Below, in pieces: positions 1 through 8,793 of a DNA stretch of 64,000 nt. The notes under the pieces are model-generated. The model searched no databases, was not told where the DNA came from, and saw only the letters and a list, made by a program, of their open reading frames with translations. The stretch's first letter is position 1. Each line of letters opens with the position of its first letter. This DNA is from Paenibacillus silviterrae (GTDB lineage: Bacteria > Bacillota > Bacilli > Paenibacillales > NBRC-103111), in NCBI RefSeq assembly GCF_030167925.1, contig NZ_JASKUT010000002.1, positions 1,550,001 through 1,614,000 on the forward strand, given 5' to 3'. A program made the position numbers and the translations under genes.

Positions 1-448
1 CCTCCCACTTCATATCCGCGTCCAGCAGGTACCATTCCTCTTCCTTCCCGGTGGCCGAAACCAACACATAATGAGGAAACGGGGACAGCTGAAACTTGTT
101 CTCCCGCTCCGGGAGCAGGGACATGTCGATCTGAACAACAACGTGAAAGCGATCGTTCGTATCGGCAACAAGCTCAATAAGTCGCTGCGCGTTGCGCTCT
201 GCCCCGAGGTGCACATCATGCCAGCGGGACACACGGGAGCCGAACAGGCGCTCGTGCCACCGCAGCATCCGTTCATGCTTAAAATCAGGCGAAAAATACG
301 ATATCCCGTTCTCGGTCACCGCGAAGGGTTCATCCCACACCCCAAAGTAAAAGGGACGGTAATCGATCTCACTATAACGCTTCACAATCTCGCATAAGCA
401 GCTGGTCACACAGTGAACCTTGATGCGCTGCTCCTTCCATCCGAACAT
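1..448 (-). CDS. asbE: AsbE-like petrobactin-type biosynthesis protein (partial)
   Basis: First 149 codons of a gene read leftward; its 3' end lies beyond the window. The start ATG at 448 follows a GGGGGGAG ribosome site and lies 11 nt past the carrier-protein stop, so it belongs to the same operon. The N-terminus reads IKVHCVTSCLCEIVKR, then IDYRPFYFGVWDEPFAVTENG, which I associate with AsbE of the Bacillus petrobactin pathway. AsbE moves 3,4-dihydroxybenzoate from its aryl carrier to a polyamine amine. The gene order ligase, carrier, this protein matches asbC-asbD-asbE and supports the call more than the residues alone. No catalytic residue can be judged in the visible part. A 3-dehydroshikimate dehydratase (asbF) would be expected just left of the window; this is a prediction. 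Confidence 0.65.
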   Translation of the reverse strand, partial: MFGWKEQRIKVHCVTSCLCEIVKRYSEIDYRPFYFGVWDEPFAVTENGISYFSPDFKHERMLRWHERLFGSRVSRWHDVHLGAERNAQRLIELVADTNDRFHVVVQIDMSLLPERENKFQLSPFPHYVLVSATGKEEEWYLLDADMKWE

Positions 449-459
449 GAGACTCCCCC

Positions 460-732
460 CTAGCATGGTTTGTTGTTTTGGCAGCCCTGCAAGCTCTCCA
501 TAAATTGCAACAGGGAGCCTACGGTATCAAATATCCTCGGATCGACTTCCTCCTCCGGAATCGGGAGACCCAGCTCCACCTCCATCCATACCAAGAGCTG
601 AAGCAGCATCACCGAATCGATGCCGAGATCTTCATTTAACCGATGCTGCTCCTGCAGCGCCGGAATATCCTTTCGTCCCAGCCTTGTTTTCATCCATTGC
701 TCCAAATAAATAATCCATTGACCTTGCTTCAT
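460..732 (-). CDS. asbD: AsbD-like aryl/acyl carrier protein
   Basis: A 90-residue carrier protein. It has the phosphopantetheine site EDLGIDSV, with Ser40 as the attachment residue, followed by the hydrophobic helix LLQLLVWMEVELGLPIPEEE typical of carrier domains. The start ATG at 732 overlaps the stop of the ligase gene by 4 nt and has a GGAGG site 7 nt upstream. A longer reading frame to 951 exists but runs antiparallel-free inside the ligase gene and has no independent support. In petrobactin synthesis AsbD carries 3,4-dihydroxybenzoyl as a thioester loaded by AsbC; the same role is inferred here from gene order. It needs a phosphopantetheinyl transferase, which I do not see in the window. 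Confidence 0.82.
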   Translation of the reverse strand: MKQGQWIIYLEQWMKTRLGRKDIPALQEQHRLNEDLGIDSVMLLQLLVWMEVELGLPIPEEEVDPRIFDTVGSLLQFMESLQGCQNNKPC

Positions 733-1997
733 GGATGACCCTCCGCCTCCTCCAACTGTTTCCGGCTGATCTTGCCGGTCGCATTCCTCGGCAGCTTCTC
801 GACAAGCTGAATTTGTGAGGGGATTTTGTAAGGGGCCAGCCGCCCCACGCACCGGCTTCGGATGGCATCCGTCGTAACCCTTGGCTCTGCAGCCGCCATA
901 CATAGGACCTGCTCGCCCATGACAGGATGCCTTCCGCGGTAAACCACGCATTCCCGTACGCCTTCCAGACCAAGAATCACGTTCTCCACTTCGGCAGGGT
1001 ATACCTTAAGCCCCGATACATTGATGACATCATCCAGCCGGGACATCCAATGAAGGCTCCCTTTCTCTACATAAACAAGATCCCCCGTGCGGATGTTTTG
1101 TTGTCCGTTTACCCGGACAACAAGCTCAGCCGGCATCAGTGCATCTTCCCCCGCACCCGTTACCTCCATATGCTCAAGCGGCCTTCCGACCTCATGGCAG
1201 ACTTCCATCGCCTTGACGGCACTGATACAGCCGGCCTCCGAGCAGCCATACTGCTGGCCAACCCCCTCCGCGGTGACCGAGGATAAAAGCTCAAGCAAGC
1301 TTTGAGGCATCGGGGCACCCGAGCTCATCAGCTGATAGAAGCGCTGCTTCGGAGCGAGAGAATGCAGCGTATGCAAGGTCACAGGCACGCCATAGAGGAT
1401 ATGCCTTGTTTCTTCTTGCAGCAGGTTGATCGTAAGCTTAGGATTCGTATACGTCGCAATGTGGGGTTCGGCTCCTCTTGCCAATGCCGATAAGACACCG
1501 CTGATCAGGCCGTACGCATGATTCACCGGTGAAATGACCACAGGGGTAATCTCCGGAGCCAGTGTCAGCGCTTGATTGTATGCTGCAATTTCCAGGTCAA
1601 TGTCCGTCCAGCTGCGGCCGATCAGCTTCGGAAGGCCCGTCGTTCCGGAACTGTACATCAACAGTCCTCCCGCCTGCAGCGGCACTTCCGTACTTTTCGG
1701 CGCAGGGTCAAGCTGGAGTAAGCCATCGCCGATTCTGCCATACAGCAGCCTCGTGCAGCCGGCATCCCCGGCGAGCCTCCTTGCCGTCTCGAACGGTGTT
1801 CCTCCATGCAGCAGGAGAACGGAGCAGCCGAACTCTCTGGTATAAAGAACCATTTGCAACAGCTCTGCGGCATCAGCCAGGCATAGAGCTACCCGCGTTC
1901 CTTCCAGCTCCGGCAGCGGTATTTGACGGCTCCACGCCCGCCACTGCTTTCGAATATCAGAAATATCATAGCTCACATGATTAACCCGAAATCGCAT
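729..1997 (-). CDS. asbC: AsbC-like aryl-AMP ligase
   Basis: A 422-residue adenylate-forming enzyme. Core motifs are in order: the A3 loop YSSGTTGLPK at about 115-124, YGCSEAG for A5, RTGDLVYVEKG then SRLDDVINVSGLKVYP for A7-A8, and PRNATGKISR for A10 with catalytic Lys409. It is shorter than usual stand-alone ligases at the N-terminus, like AsbC. The start is ATG 1997, with GGAGG 6 nt upstream; it overlaps the end of the preceding synthetase gene by 17 nt. The family activates an aryl acid with ATP and loads it on a carrier protein. 3,4-dihydroxybenzoate is inferred from the neighbouring asbD- and asbE-like genes; 2,3-dihydroxybenzoate cannot be excluded from sequence alone. Confidence 0.75.
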   Translation of the reverse strand: MRFRVNHVSYDISDIRKQWRAWSRQIPLPELEGTRVALCLADAAELLQMVLYTREFGCSVLLLHGGTPFETARRLAGDAGCTRLLYGRIGDGLLQLDPAPKSTEVPLQAGGLLMYSSGTTGLPKLIGRSWTDIDLEIAAYNQALTLAPEITPVVISPVNHAYGLISGVLSALARGAEPHIATYTNPKLTINLLQEETRHILYGVPVTLHTLHSLAPKQRFYQLMSSGAPMPQSLLELLSSVTAEGVGQQYGCSEAGCISAVKAMEVCHEVGRPLEHMEVTGAGEDALMPAELVVRVNGQQNIRTGDLVYVEKGSLHWMSRLDDVINVSGLKVYPAEVENVILGLEGVRECVVYRGRHPVMGEQVLCMAAAEPRVTTDAIRSRCVGRLAPYKIPSQIQLVEKLPRNATGKISRKQLEEAEGHP

Positions 1998-3840
1998 GAT
2001 TCTCCTCCGTTTCTGTCCAACCGGCCTTGTAAGGGGCAAGCGGATTGACTACCTCGTGCATTCGCCCGACCTGCGAAGAAGTCAGCCGTTTATAGGTAAG
2101 CCGCTCGACGCAGGTAGTTGGTGTGAATAGGTTCAGCTCCTCCAATCGGGCTTTCCATTGCGGGCTTCTCTCCCCGTGCCGATGGATCCGCTCCGCCGTA
2201 AGCTCCCAGAAGCGCTGCTCCTGATACCCATACCGGTCGGCAAGCAGCATGGCAAGCTCAGCCAGGTTCACGAAGAACAACGCGCCTAAAGTCAAGTATC
2301 GAAGAGGCTCGATACGTTCCGCCTCGAAGTTGGCCCTGACGGCTGGGTCCGAGTACCTCTTGTGGACTTCCTTCCAGTCGGGACAAAGCTCCGGCTGAAG
2401 CAAGAAAGAAGGATAATACAGCACATCCTCGTGAAAATCCTTGAGCGCGACCCTTGCAGGAAGCCCGTCTTCGTGAATCAGAATCATATTTTGCGCATGG
2501 GATTCGGTCGCAATGCCATGCACTGCCGCCAAGTGAAGCACAGGGATCGCGCACCGGTCGATCAGCCGGATCAGCCATGGCTCGATCCCGTACTTACGCA
2601 GCCACGACTCGATGAGAGGAGTCCCGCTTCCGTCTTGCTCCGTGGCAAACAGTGCGAAGAAAGGTGCTGAAGCCTCGCTCGGCCGGAGATAGCGGGCAAG
2701 GCTTTCCCGCCATATGCAACCGATGGCCCCATACCGGAAATCATCCGCTGTCCCGCCGGAACCTTCGTAGGCTGCGGCAGCAACCTCTCGCAGTACGACG
2801 GTTCTTGCCTCCTCCTGAAGGTAACGATCCGAAGCGACAACGTTTTGCAGCCAGTACGAAATGACCGGCGCAGTTACCGTCAGGTGCGGCAGGAGCTGCC
2901 GGGAGCTTGACGTATTTACGAGATTCATCGAGAGTTTAATGGAAGCTTTCGTCGGAGAAGTTCGATTCGATAAGGTTCGAATGGACTGTTGGGCTCGATA
3001 ACGGTCCCTTGCAACCCCTAGCATAACGATGTGTTTTGTCTGCAGCTCCCCTGACAATCGAGACATGATGCTGCCCCACTGCCACGGATGCACAGGGACA
3101 TAGGTATACTTCGACGGCTCACAGTCCAAACTACTTAGCTTCAATCGAAAATCATAGAGAACGGCCGCACTCAGCTCCTCCTCCAAGAGACGATCCCAGG
3201 TAAGCTCCGGATGCAGCGTTAGAGGAACATCTTCTTTCCGTATGGCAAGCCATAGGGGCGTGATATCCTCCCCGAATTCCGGGCCGTAGAGCATCTGATC
3301 CATATAAGTAAAGCCGATTCTGGACTTATAACAGGGATGGTAACGATGGCCGTCCATGACACCCGCTTCCAGCTCCTCCCCCTGCTGCGAGAACAACAAA
3401 GGCGCTTCCTTGCGGCACACATACTGGGCAAGGGTGTCCTTCAGCAGCGTTTGCTCAAGCTCCTCTGCGAAGGTACTCAGCATACCGGAAGCGGTGCCCT
3501 CCACCTGCAGTATTTCTTCCACGAAGAGCCTCAAAGAGCAAGCTTCCGCCTCTTCCTTGCCGGCTTCTCTGATCAAGAACGTGTCCGGCAGCAGCCGGAT
3601 GCGGCCGAAGGAGAGACGAGTCTGGCCTACACAGCGGTAGCTTACCGCTTGCCCCTTCGAATCCGTCCCCTTCATAATAAAGGCCGTATTCTCACCGCAG
3701 GCATAGGTTTCCACACTGACGATTCCTTCGTAGATGACGGATTCCGCCAGCTGCCGGAAAATTCTTCTGCGTACCTCCCGATAAGCTTCGGATTGCAATG
3801 CTTCTGCAGCCACTATACTTTGGTGCCATGGCTGTTCCAT
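1981..3840 (-). CDS. IucA/IucC-family NIS siderophore synthetase (second)
   Basis: A 619-residue NRPS-independent siderophore synthetase. The family ATP-binding signature HRYHPCYKSRIG lies at about 165-176, with the later YTYVPVHPWQWG and ATESHAQNMILI segments; the C-terminal third is the FhuF-like reductase-type fold common to the family. Start ATG 3840 is chosen because AAAGGAGG lies 7 nt upstream; it overlaps the transporter gene by 28 nt. These enzymes adenylate a carboxylate, usually citrate, and couple it to an amine or hydroxylamine arm. Its position directly before the asbC-, asbD- and asbE-like genes suggests that it handles the catechol-bearing arm (AsbA/AsbB-like), but which arm each of the two synthetases takes is inference. 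Confidence 0.87.
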   Translation of the reverse strand: MEQPWHQSIVAAEALQSEAYREVRRRIFRQLAESVIYEGIVSVETYACGENTAFIMKGTDSKGQAVSYRCVGQTRLSFGRIRLLPDTFLIREAGKEEAEACSLRLFVEEILQVEGTASGMLSTFAEELEQTLLKDTLAQYVCRKEAPLLFSQQGEELEAGVMDGHRYHPCYKSRIGFTYMDQMLYGPEFGEDITPLWLAIRKEDVPLTLHPELTWDRLLEEELSAAVLYDFRLKLSSLDCEPSKYTYVPVHPWQWGSIMSRLSGELQTKHIVMLGVARDRYRAQQSIRTLSNRTSPTKASIKLSMNLVNTSSSRQLLPHLTVTAPVISYWLQNVVASDRYLQEEARTVVLREVAAAAYEGSGGTADDFRYGAIGCIWRESLARYLRPSEASAPFFALFATEQDGSGTPLIESWLRKYGIEPWLIRLIDRCAIPVLHLAAVHGIATESHAQNMILIHEDGLPARVALKDFHEDVLYYPSFLLQPELCPDWKEVHKRYSDPAVRANFEAERIEPLRYLTLGALFFVNLAELAMLLADRYGYQEQRFWELTAERIHRHGERSPQWKARLEELNLFTPTTCVERLTYKRLTSSQVGRMHEVVNPLAPYKAGWTETEENHAISG

Positions 3841-5039
3841 GCGTGCTCCTCCTTTCTTATTGCAGATGATCCTGTTCCGGCGAAGATTGCGATATTGCAA
3901 ATACATAAAACGGCGGCCGCCACGAGCGGCACATGCAAACCGAAAAGCTGAACCAAGGTCGACGACAGCAAGGGAGCGGCAAGCTCGCCAGCCGTCTGGA
4001 ACGACACGATCATGCTGAACGCCATGACCGCCCCTGTACTCCGCTGACGCTCAAACAGCAAAATATCCAGTACAGCCATGGTTACCGCCAAAAACAAGCC
4101 GTACAGCATTCGACCGATGATCAGCAGGGCCAAACCCGATGCGACGGATTGCAGTGTAAGACCGACGGCCATCGCCGATAAGCCGAGACCATAGAGCAGC
4201 CCCAGCCTTCCTGAGCCGCTTAGAGCCCGCAGGAACGGCAGCAGAAGCAGGGCAAGCGCATGGGGCAGTAAAAACAGCATGCCCGCAGCAGTCGTACTCA
4301 TTCCGAACGCCATCTCCACATACGGTGTAAAATAAGGGCGTACGATTTGATTCGCCATCACCAGTGTCAGAAACAAAAGCCCGATTCGCAGCACATGCCG
4401 ATTGTGCAGGATCTGTCTAAACGGGAGCCGATCGGACTTCGCCGCTTGCCGAGGAAGCAAGGCGTTCCACCCTCGGAGCGCCCATACACAAATCAGCAGC
4501 TGTACTACGTCCGCTGCTGCCGCTACATAGAACAAGCTAAGGGGCTCCTTCAAACGGAGCATGTTCGCACCGCCCAGGGCGGCGAGCAGCATGGCGGCAT
4601 GATGGACGGCGTGAAACCTCGCTGCCGACGCCGCCTGACCTCCCGCGCCCCCGAGCTCCATGAGCATGGGGTACATAAGCATGTAGCTGCTCTTGAACAC
4701 CAGCAGAAGAATGGTCAGCAGCAGGAAGGTTTCCGGCTGCCCGGCCGTCGCAAGAAGAGCTGTAGCCGCTGCCGTGCCGAGCTGTCCTGCGAACAGGAGA
4801 CGCTTGACCTCGACTTTCCGCGACAGCCATCCCCATAGAGGCGAGAACAAAAGCACGGTCAGCCGGCATACAAACAAATAGAGGCCGGTAAAGCCATAGT
4901 GCTCGATTCCAAAGACTTGACGGAAAAACTGCGGATAGTAAGGCGACAGCAGCACCTCCGTGAACAGCCCCAGAAAGATACAGCCCAGCAGGGAAAACTG
5001 GGCGGCTGCTCTGCCCGGGCGCAAAGCACCGTCCTTCAT
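3813..5039 (-). CDS. MFS transporter, probable siderophore exporter
   Basis: A 408-residue membrane protein with about twelve hydrophobic segments and the MFS layout, including the loop SPLWGWLSRKVEVKR after the second helix and a related RSTGAV region in the second half. It overlaps the monooxygenase stop by 4 nt, so it is translationally coupled within the siderophore operon. Export of the finished siderophore is the likeliest role. A permease that imports the ferric or free siderophore, as RhtX does for rhizobactin 1021, is an alternative that sequence cannot settle. No binding-protein or FecCD-type importer for the ferric form lies in the window. Confidence 0.75.
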   Translation of the reverse strand: MKDGALRPGRAAAQFSLLGCIFLGLFTEVLLSPYYPQFFRQVFGIEHYGFTGLYLFVCRLTVLLFSPLWGWLSRKVEVKRLLFAGQLGTAAATALLATAGQPETFLLLTILLLVFKSSYMLMYPMLMELGGAGGQAASAARFHAVHHAAMLLAALGGANMLRLKEPLSLFYVAAAADVVQLLICVWALRGWNALLPRQAAKSDRLPFRQILHNRHVLRIGLLFLTLVMANQIVRPYFTPYVEMAFGMSTTAAGMLFLLPHALALLLLPFLRALSGSGRLGLLYGLGLSAMAVGLTLQSVASGLALLIIGRMLYGLFLAVTMAVLDILLFERQRSTGAVMAFSMIVSFQTAGELAAPLLSSTLVQLFGLHVPLVAAAVLCICNIAIFAGTGSSAIRKEEHAWNSHGTKV

Positions 5040-6364
5040 TCGTCGACTCCGAACTGCTGGAACACATGCCGCTCCCTCTGCGGATACACCTCGCGCGCAG
5101 CCAGCCGGTTGACAATCATGCTGCTGCGATAAGCGCCGAGCCCAAGATCCGGTGCGCCGACACCGTGGGTATGCAGCTCTCCATTTTGGACAAAAATGCG
5201 GTTGCTTGTATTGCTTCTAAGACGAATCGAGTAGTCCTCATTAATGACGAGCCGCCCTTGATCGTCCCGCACAAGTATTCCTTCAAGCTCCCGCAGGCAA
5301 GCGGGCTCTGCATGCTCATAGCCGGTTGCCAGGATGACAATATCACTTTGATGCTCAAAGCTCCGCTCCTGCTCACACTGCCTACACAGCAAACGATAGC
5401 CGTCTCCGTCGGCGGGTTGCAGCTTAAGCACCTCCGTGTTCGCCAGCAGCCGAACCTTCGGACCCGACCCTCCTGCGGCCCCCGCCTCATACAACGCATC
5501 ATAGATATCCGCAATGGTTCGGGCGCTGATTCCCTTGTAGAGAAGACTTTGCCGCTTGCGCAGCTCATCTTTGTAGACTGCCGGCAGACGGTAGAAATAC
5601 CGGGTATATTCCGGAGAGAAGTGCTCCAGACCCAGCTTGGAATATTCCATGGGCAAAAATCCGGACGACCGGGAAAACCAATCTAACCGAAAGCCCGGTT
5701 CCGATCGGGTGCGAAGCAGATCAAGCACAATTTCTCCCGCGCTCTGACCGGAGCCGATCACGGTAACGGATCGTGCGCTTCTGCAGCGTTCCCGGTGCCG
5801 GAGGTATTCTGCCGAGTGAAAAACGCCAGACCCGGCATGTGCATATGGGCGAAGCGGCATCGGAATGAAGGGGATACTCCCTACTCCCAACACCAGATCC
5901 TTCGTATAGTAGGTGCTTTCCCTCATCGTACTTAAGTCGGCAGCAGTCACCTGAAAGCCCTCTCCGGCTTCCTCCAAACGCACCTCCCGAACCTCATGCC
6001 CGAACCGGCAGGAAGCAAGCTGTCCGGCAGCCCAGCGGCAATAATGGTTGTACTCCTTGCGGGAGATATGAAACTTTTCGAGAAAGTAAAAGTGATACAG
6101 CCTCCCTTGATCGTGCAAATAGCTGAGGAAGCTGAGCGGGTGCGCCGGATCGGCCATCGTGACCAGATCTGCAAAGAAGGGCACCTGCAGTGTAGTCCCC
6201 TCGATCATCATGCCGGAATGCCAGTCGAATTCCGGTTTGCGGTCAAGGAAGGCGCAGCGAAGCTCCGGAGCTCGCTGAAGCAAAGCAGCCAAGCCCAGGT
6301 TGAAGGGGCCGATGCCGACACCGATGACGTCGTACATTTCCCTCGCGTTTCGTTTATGGTCCAC
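5036..6364 (-). CDS. N-hydroxylating flavin monooxygenase (IucD/RhbE-like)
   Basis: A 442-residue lysine/ornithine N-monooxygenase-family enzyme. The FAD site GVGIGPFNLGLA is near residue 15, the NADPH site VTVIGSGQSAGEIVLDLL in the middle, and the C-terminal ATGYEH closes the fold. The start is placed at GTG 6364, 4 nt after the acetyltransferase stop, because GGAGGG lies 8 nt upstream; the in-frame ATG at 6337 lacks a suitably spaced ribosome site. The family hydroxylates a primary amine with O2 and NADPH. Because the operon makes 1,3-diaminopropane, the substrate is inferred to be that diamine, giving the hydroxylamine that the next enzyme acetylates. Confidence 0.85.
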   Translation of the reverse strand: MDHKRNAREMYDVIGVGIGPFNLGLAALLQRAPELRCAFLDRKPEFDWHSGMMIEGTTLQVPFFADLVTMADPAHPLSFLSYLHDQGRLYHFYFLEKFHISRKEYNHYCRWAAGQLASCRFGHEVREVRLEEAGEGFQVTAADLSTMRESTYYTKDLVLGVGSIPFIPMPLRPYAHAGSGVFHSAEYLRHRERCRSARSVTVIGSGQSAGEIVLDLLRTRSEPGFRLDWFSRSSGFLPMEYSKLGLEHFSPEYTRYFYRLPAVYKDELRKRQSLLYKGISARTIADIYDALYEAGAAGGSGPKVRLLANTEVLKLQPADGDGYRLLCRQCEQERSFEHQSDIVILATGYEHAEPACLRELEGILVRDDQGRLVINEDYSIRLRSNTSNRIFVQNGELHTHGVGAPDLGLGAYRSSMIVNRLAAREVYPQRERHVFQQFGVDE

Positions 6365-6368
6365 GCTT

Positions 6369-6980
6369 CTATCCCTCCGTGCCGTACAGCTTCTCGAAAA
6401 CGCTCCGCTCAAGGATCATGAGCGATGCCCGTTTCTCCGGGAGCTGAAGCTCCCGAACCATGCGAAAGCCGCACTTCTCGAAAATATGCCGCATCCGGCT
6501 GTTGCGGGCATCTGGCTCGGCAATGATCCGTTCTGTGCCCGGATGCCGCAGCTGCAGCCGCACTAAAGCTCGCAGCAGCGGCAGCGCATACCCCCTGCCG
6601 ACAAAGGCCGGGGGGCCGATGAGCAGGTGCACCCCTTGGTCGTCCTGCTCCGCTTCATAGTAGGCGCCGATGCGGTCATGCGCCGCCCAATACGATTCGA
6701 AGTAGCTGACGGGCACTCCGTTCAGCTGCCCGATGCAAAGCGTCTGATGGGGCGTCGATAAGAAGCCCTCCAAATGCCGACGGTACTCCGGCAGCGGGAG
6801 ATTCAGCTGCCAGTAAGGGATGACATGCTCCTGATGCTGCCAGTTATGTAGTCGGTCCAGATCCTCCTCGAGCAGAACCCTGCGAAAGGATATCTCCTCC
6901 CTAAGGCTATGGTCCCCGACCTGGACAGGCTCATCATGATCCCAAAGCGGAGACAGATTCGGAAGAACGGCACTATTCAT
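6369..6980 (-). CDS. Siderophore N-acyltransferase (IucB/RhbD-like GNAT)
   Basis: A 203-residue acyltransferase of the siderophore GNAT type. It has RRVLLEEDLDRLHNWQHQEHVIPYWQLNLPLPEYRRHLEG-type N-terminal features (seen here in full) and the acyl-CoA segment QGVHLLIGPPAFVGRGYALPLLRALVRL, followed by DARNSRMRHIFEKCGF. ATG 6980 is chosen over an upstream in-frame ATG because GGAGG lies 9 nt before it; it overlaps the synthetase stop by 8 nt. The family acylates an N-hydroxyamine to a hydroxamate, with acetyl-CoA in aerobactin, schizokinen and rhizobactin pathways. Acetyl is assumed here; a longer acyl group cannot be ruled out by reading. Confidence 0.83.
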   Translation of the reverse strand: MNSAVLPNLSPLWDHDEPVQVGDHSLREEISFRRVLLEEDLDRLHNWQHQEHVIPYWQLNLPLPEYRRHLEGFLSTPHQTLCIGQLNGVPVSYFESYWAAHDRIGAYYEAEQDDQGVHLLIGPPAFVGRGYALPLLRALVRLQLRHPGTERIIAEPDARNSRMRHIFEKCGFRMVRELQLPEKRASLMILERSVFEKLYGTEG

Positions 6981-8787
6981 CGCACGATACCTCCGTAACC
7001 AGAGGATTCTCGACGAGCACATAGACCGATTGATTCTCCAGTGTTCCCACCAATTCATCCATGTCGTACAGCCTTGTCAGCAGATTTGCCTTGCAAGGAA
7101 GCTGCTGCTCGGTCAGCAAGCTGGACAAGAACCGGGAAGAAGGCCGATTGATCGGCTCGAACTCCTTTAACGCCTCGCGAAGCTGCCGCAGCAGCTGTTT
7201 TTCATCCGCCAAACCCGCCGTTCCGAAGCCATTGATGATGCCGAACAAATGATTGAAAACCAAGTAATAACGGAAGCGTTCGTCGGCAACGGCGTCCTCG
7301 CAGAAAGTAAAGCTTTTCTCCCCGATGTCCGGGAGCTGCTGCCGCAGAAGCTCCTTCGTCGACTCGCAGAAATAGTAGCCTTGGTTATCTCGATAATAGT
7401 ACTTTGAAGGGTATCCGCCGCAAAGCTGAACGATGCTGTTCTGCTGATGTGCCTCCAGCGCGATGCCATAGGTCATAAACAGCCAGAGCATCGGCTTCAG
7501 TGACAGCTGCAGATAAAGGCGGAACCAGTCCGAGCTGACCTCTTCCGTACTGCGGCCCTCTTGTTCCGCTAAGGTACGGATGATCGTTCCGAGCCGGGAT
7601 TCCGCTCCCGGGAGCGGGTCCTGCAGCAGGGAAGCCACAACGGCGGCATGCCGTCTATCGTCCCCGTAGAACGGGTTTTCTCTTAGAACGACCTCAAAGC
7701 CCGATTCCTCTTCCCCTTCCAGTGTTATGGATACATATGCGGGATCTCTGATCACTTCGAAGCCGGGATATCGCTCGGATACTTGACCGACAGCGGTTTG
7801 CAGCAGTCGGGCCACCTCGACCCCCCTCTCAAGCTCCTTCCATCGATTGCTTCGCACGGAATTGGTTATCCGCACCGGAATAGAGCCTTTAGCCATCCAG
7901 CGCGATTGCGGGTGGTATACCGTCCGCAGCGAGGAGGTTGCAGCGAATTCTCTACCCAATGGCCCGACATCCTGCAGCAGACCCTCGTGAAGCAGCATCT
8001 GTACAGGCGGCTTCGCCAGCAGCGCTTGTGCTTGCAGAGGATGAAGGGGTATATACACATACTCGCTCAGTTCTGACGGCTGCTCTGCAAACTCCCCGTC
8101 GCTTGACAAGGCCGTCCGAAGCTCGGAAGCAATCCACTCGGTTGCCGTTAAGTCCTTCCTCGCGGAATCCTCTCTCACAATCGATCGGTGCGCCCGGAAG
8201 TAGTGCAGCTTGAACCTGCCCTTCAGCTCCGGAGAATAAACGGCCAGCTGCTCCTCCGAAATACCTGACCGGGACTTCGGCGTCGGATGCAGCTGATGTC
8301 CGAAGACAAGCGCTTGCTCTGCCGTCAGGAAGTCCCCCTCCCAGCCATACAGCTCCTGAATATCCTCCGCCCGTGCCGCTACAATACGCTCGGTCAAGGC
8401 GCAGCTCTCCTCTATGCTTTCGATCAGTTCCTCCGCAAGCCTGGAACTTGCGCCCGGAGCCTTAAGCTGCAGCTCCTGAATGAGACGTCGGATCAAAAGC
8501 GGCTCCTCCGCCGTTTGAAGCTCCCTCTCAGCATTCAGCCAATGTACGGGAAACTGGATCAAATGCCTTCCGGTAGAGGATTTGTAAGCAACGGACGCAT
8601 GAATCGAGCCCTTCTGGCTAGGGAGATCGATTCGCAGATTCATGTTTCCGTCTTGTTCCACCCAAGCAGCCATATCCGTTTCTCTAAGGATGCAGTTGAT
8701 CAGACTTTGCAAAGCAGCCCGATTGGCAATCCTGCGTGCATCCAGCGTTCCTCCCCCTGCCGGGGTCTTCGTCTGCAGTGTACTCAT
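6973..8787 (-). CDS. IucA/IucC-family NIS siderophore synthetase (first)
   Basis: A 604-residue synthetase with the family signature GHQLHPTPKSRSG at 163-175, the segment SSLRTVYHPQSRWMAKGSIP followed by RITNSVRSN, and LEAHQQNSIV in the second half. Start ATG 8787 follows GGGAGG with a 9-nt gap. It lies between the decarboxylase and the acetyltransferase, the position of rhbC in the rhizobactin 1021 operon, and so probably joins citrate to the diaminopropane hydroxamate arm. It is clearly diverged from the second synthetase at 1981-3840, for example HPTPKSR against HPCYKSR, which fits two different amine substrates rather than a recent duplication. Confidence 0.88.
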   Translation of the reverse strand: MSTLQTKTPAGGGTLDARRIANRAALQSLINCILRETDMAAWVEQDGNMNLRIDLPSQKGSIHASVAYKSSTGRHLIQFPVHWLNAERELQTAEEPLLIRRLIQELQLKAPGASSRLAEELIESIEESCALTERIVAARAEDIQELYGWEGDFLTAEQALVFGHQLHPTPKSRSGISEEQLAVYSPELKGRFKLHYFRAHRSIVREDSARKDLTATEWIASELRTALSSDGEFAEQPSELSEYVYIPLHPLQAQALLAKPPVQMLLHEGLLQDVGPLGREFAATSSLRTVYHPQSRWMAKGSIPVRITNSVRSNRWKELERGVEVARLLQTAVGQVSERYPGFEVIRDPAYVSITLEGEEESGFEVVLRENPFYGDDRRHAAVVASLLQDPLPGAESRLGTIIRTLAEQEGRSTEEVSSDWFRLYLQLSLKPMLWLFMTYGIALEAHQQNSIVQLCGGYPSKYYYRDNQGYYFCESTKELLRQQLPDIGEKSFTFCEDAVADERFRYYLVFNHLFGIINGFGTAGLADEKQLLRQLREALKEFEPINRPSSRFLSSLLTEQQLPCKANLLTRLYDMDELVGTLENQSVYVLVENPLVTEVSCDE

Positions 8788-8793
8788 CCTGAA

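Noticed and set aside
71-397. Plus-strand 108-codon frame at the left edge
   Set aside because: It opposes the partial AsbE-like gene, whose frame, ribosome site and operon position are better supported.
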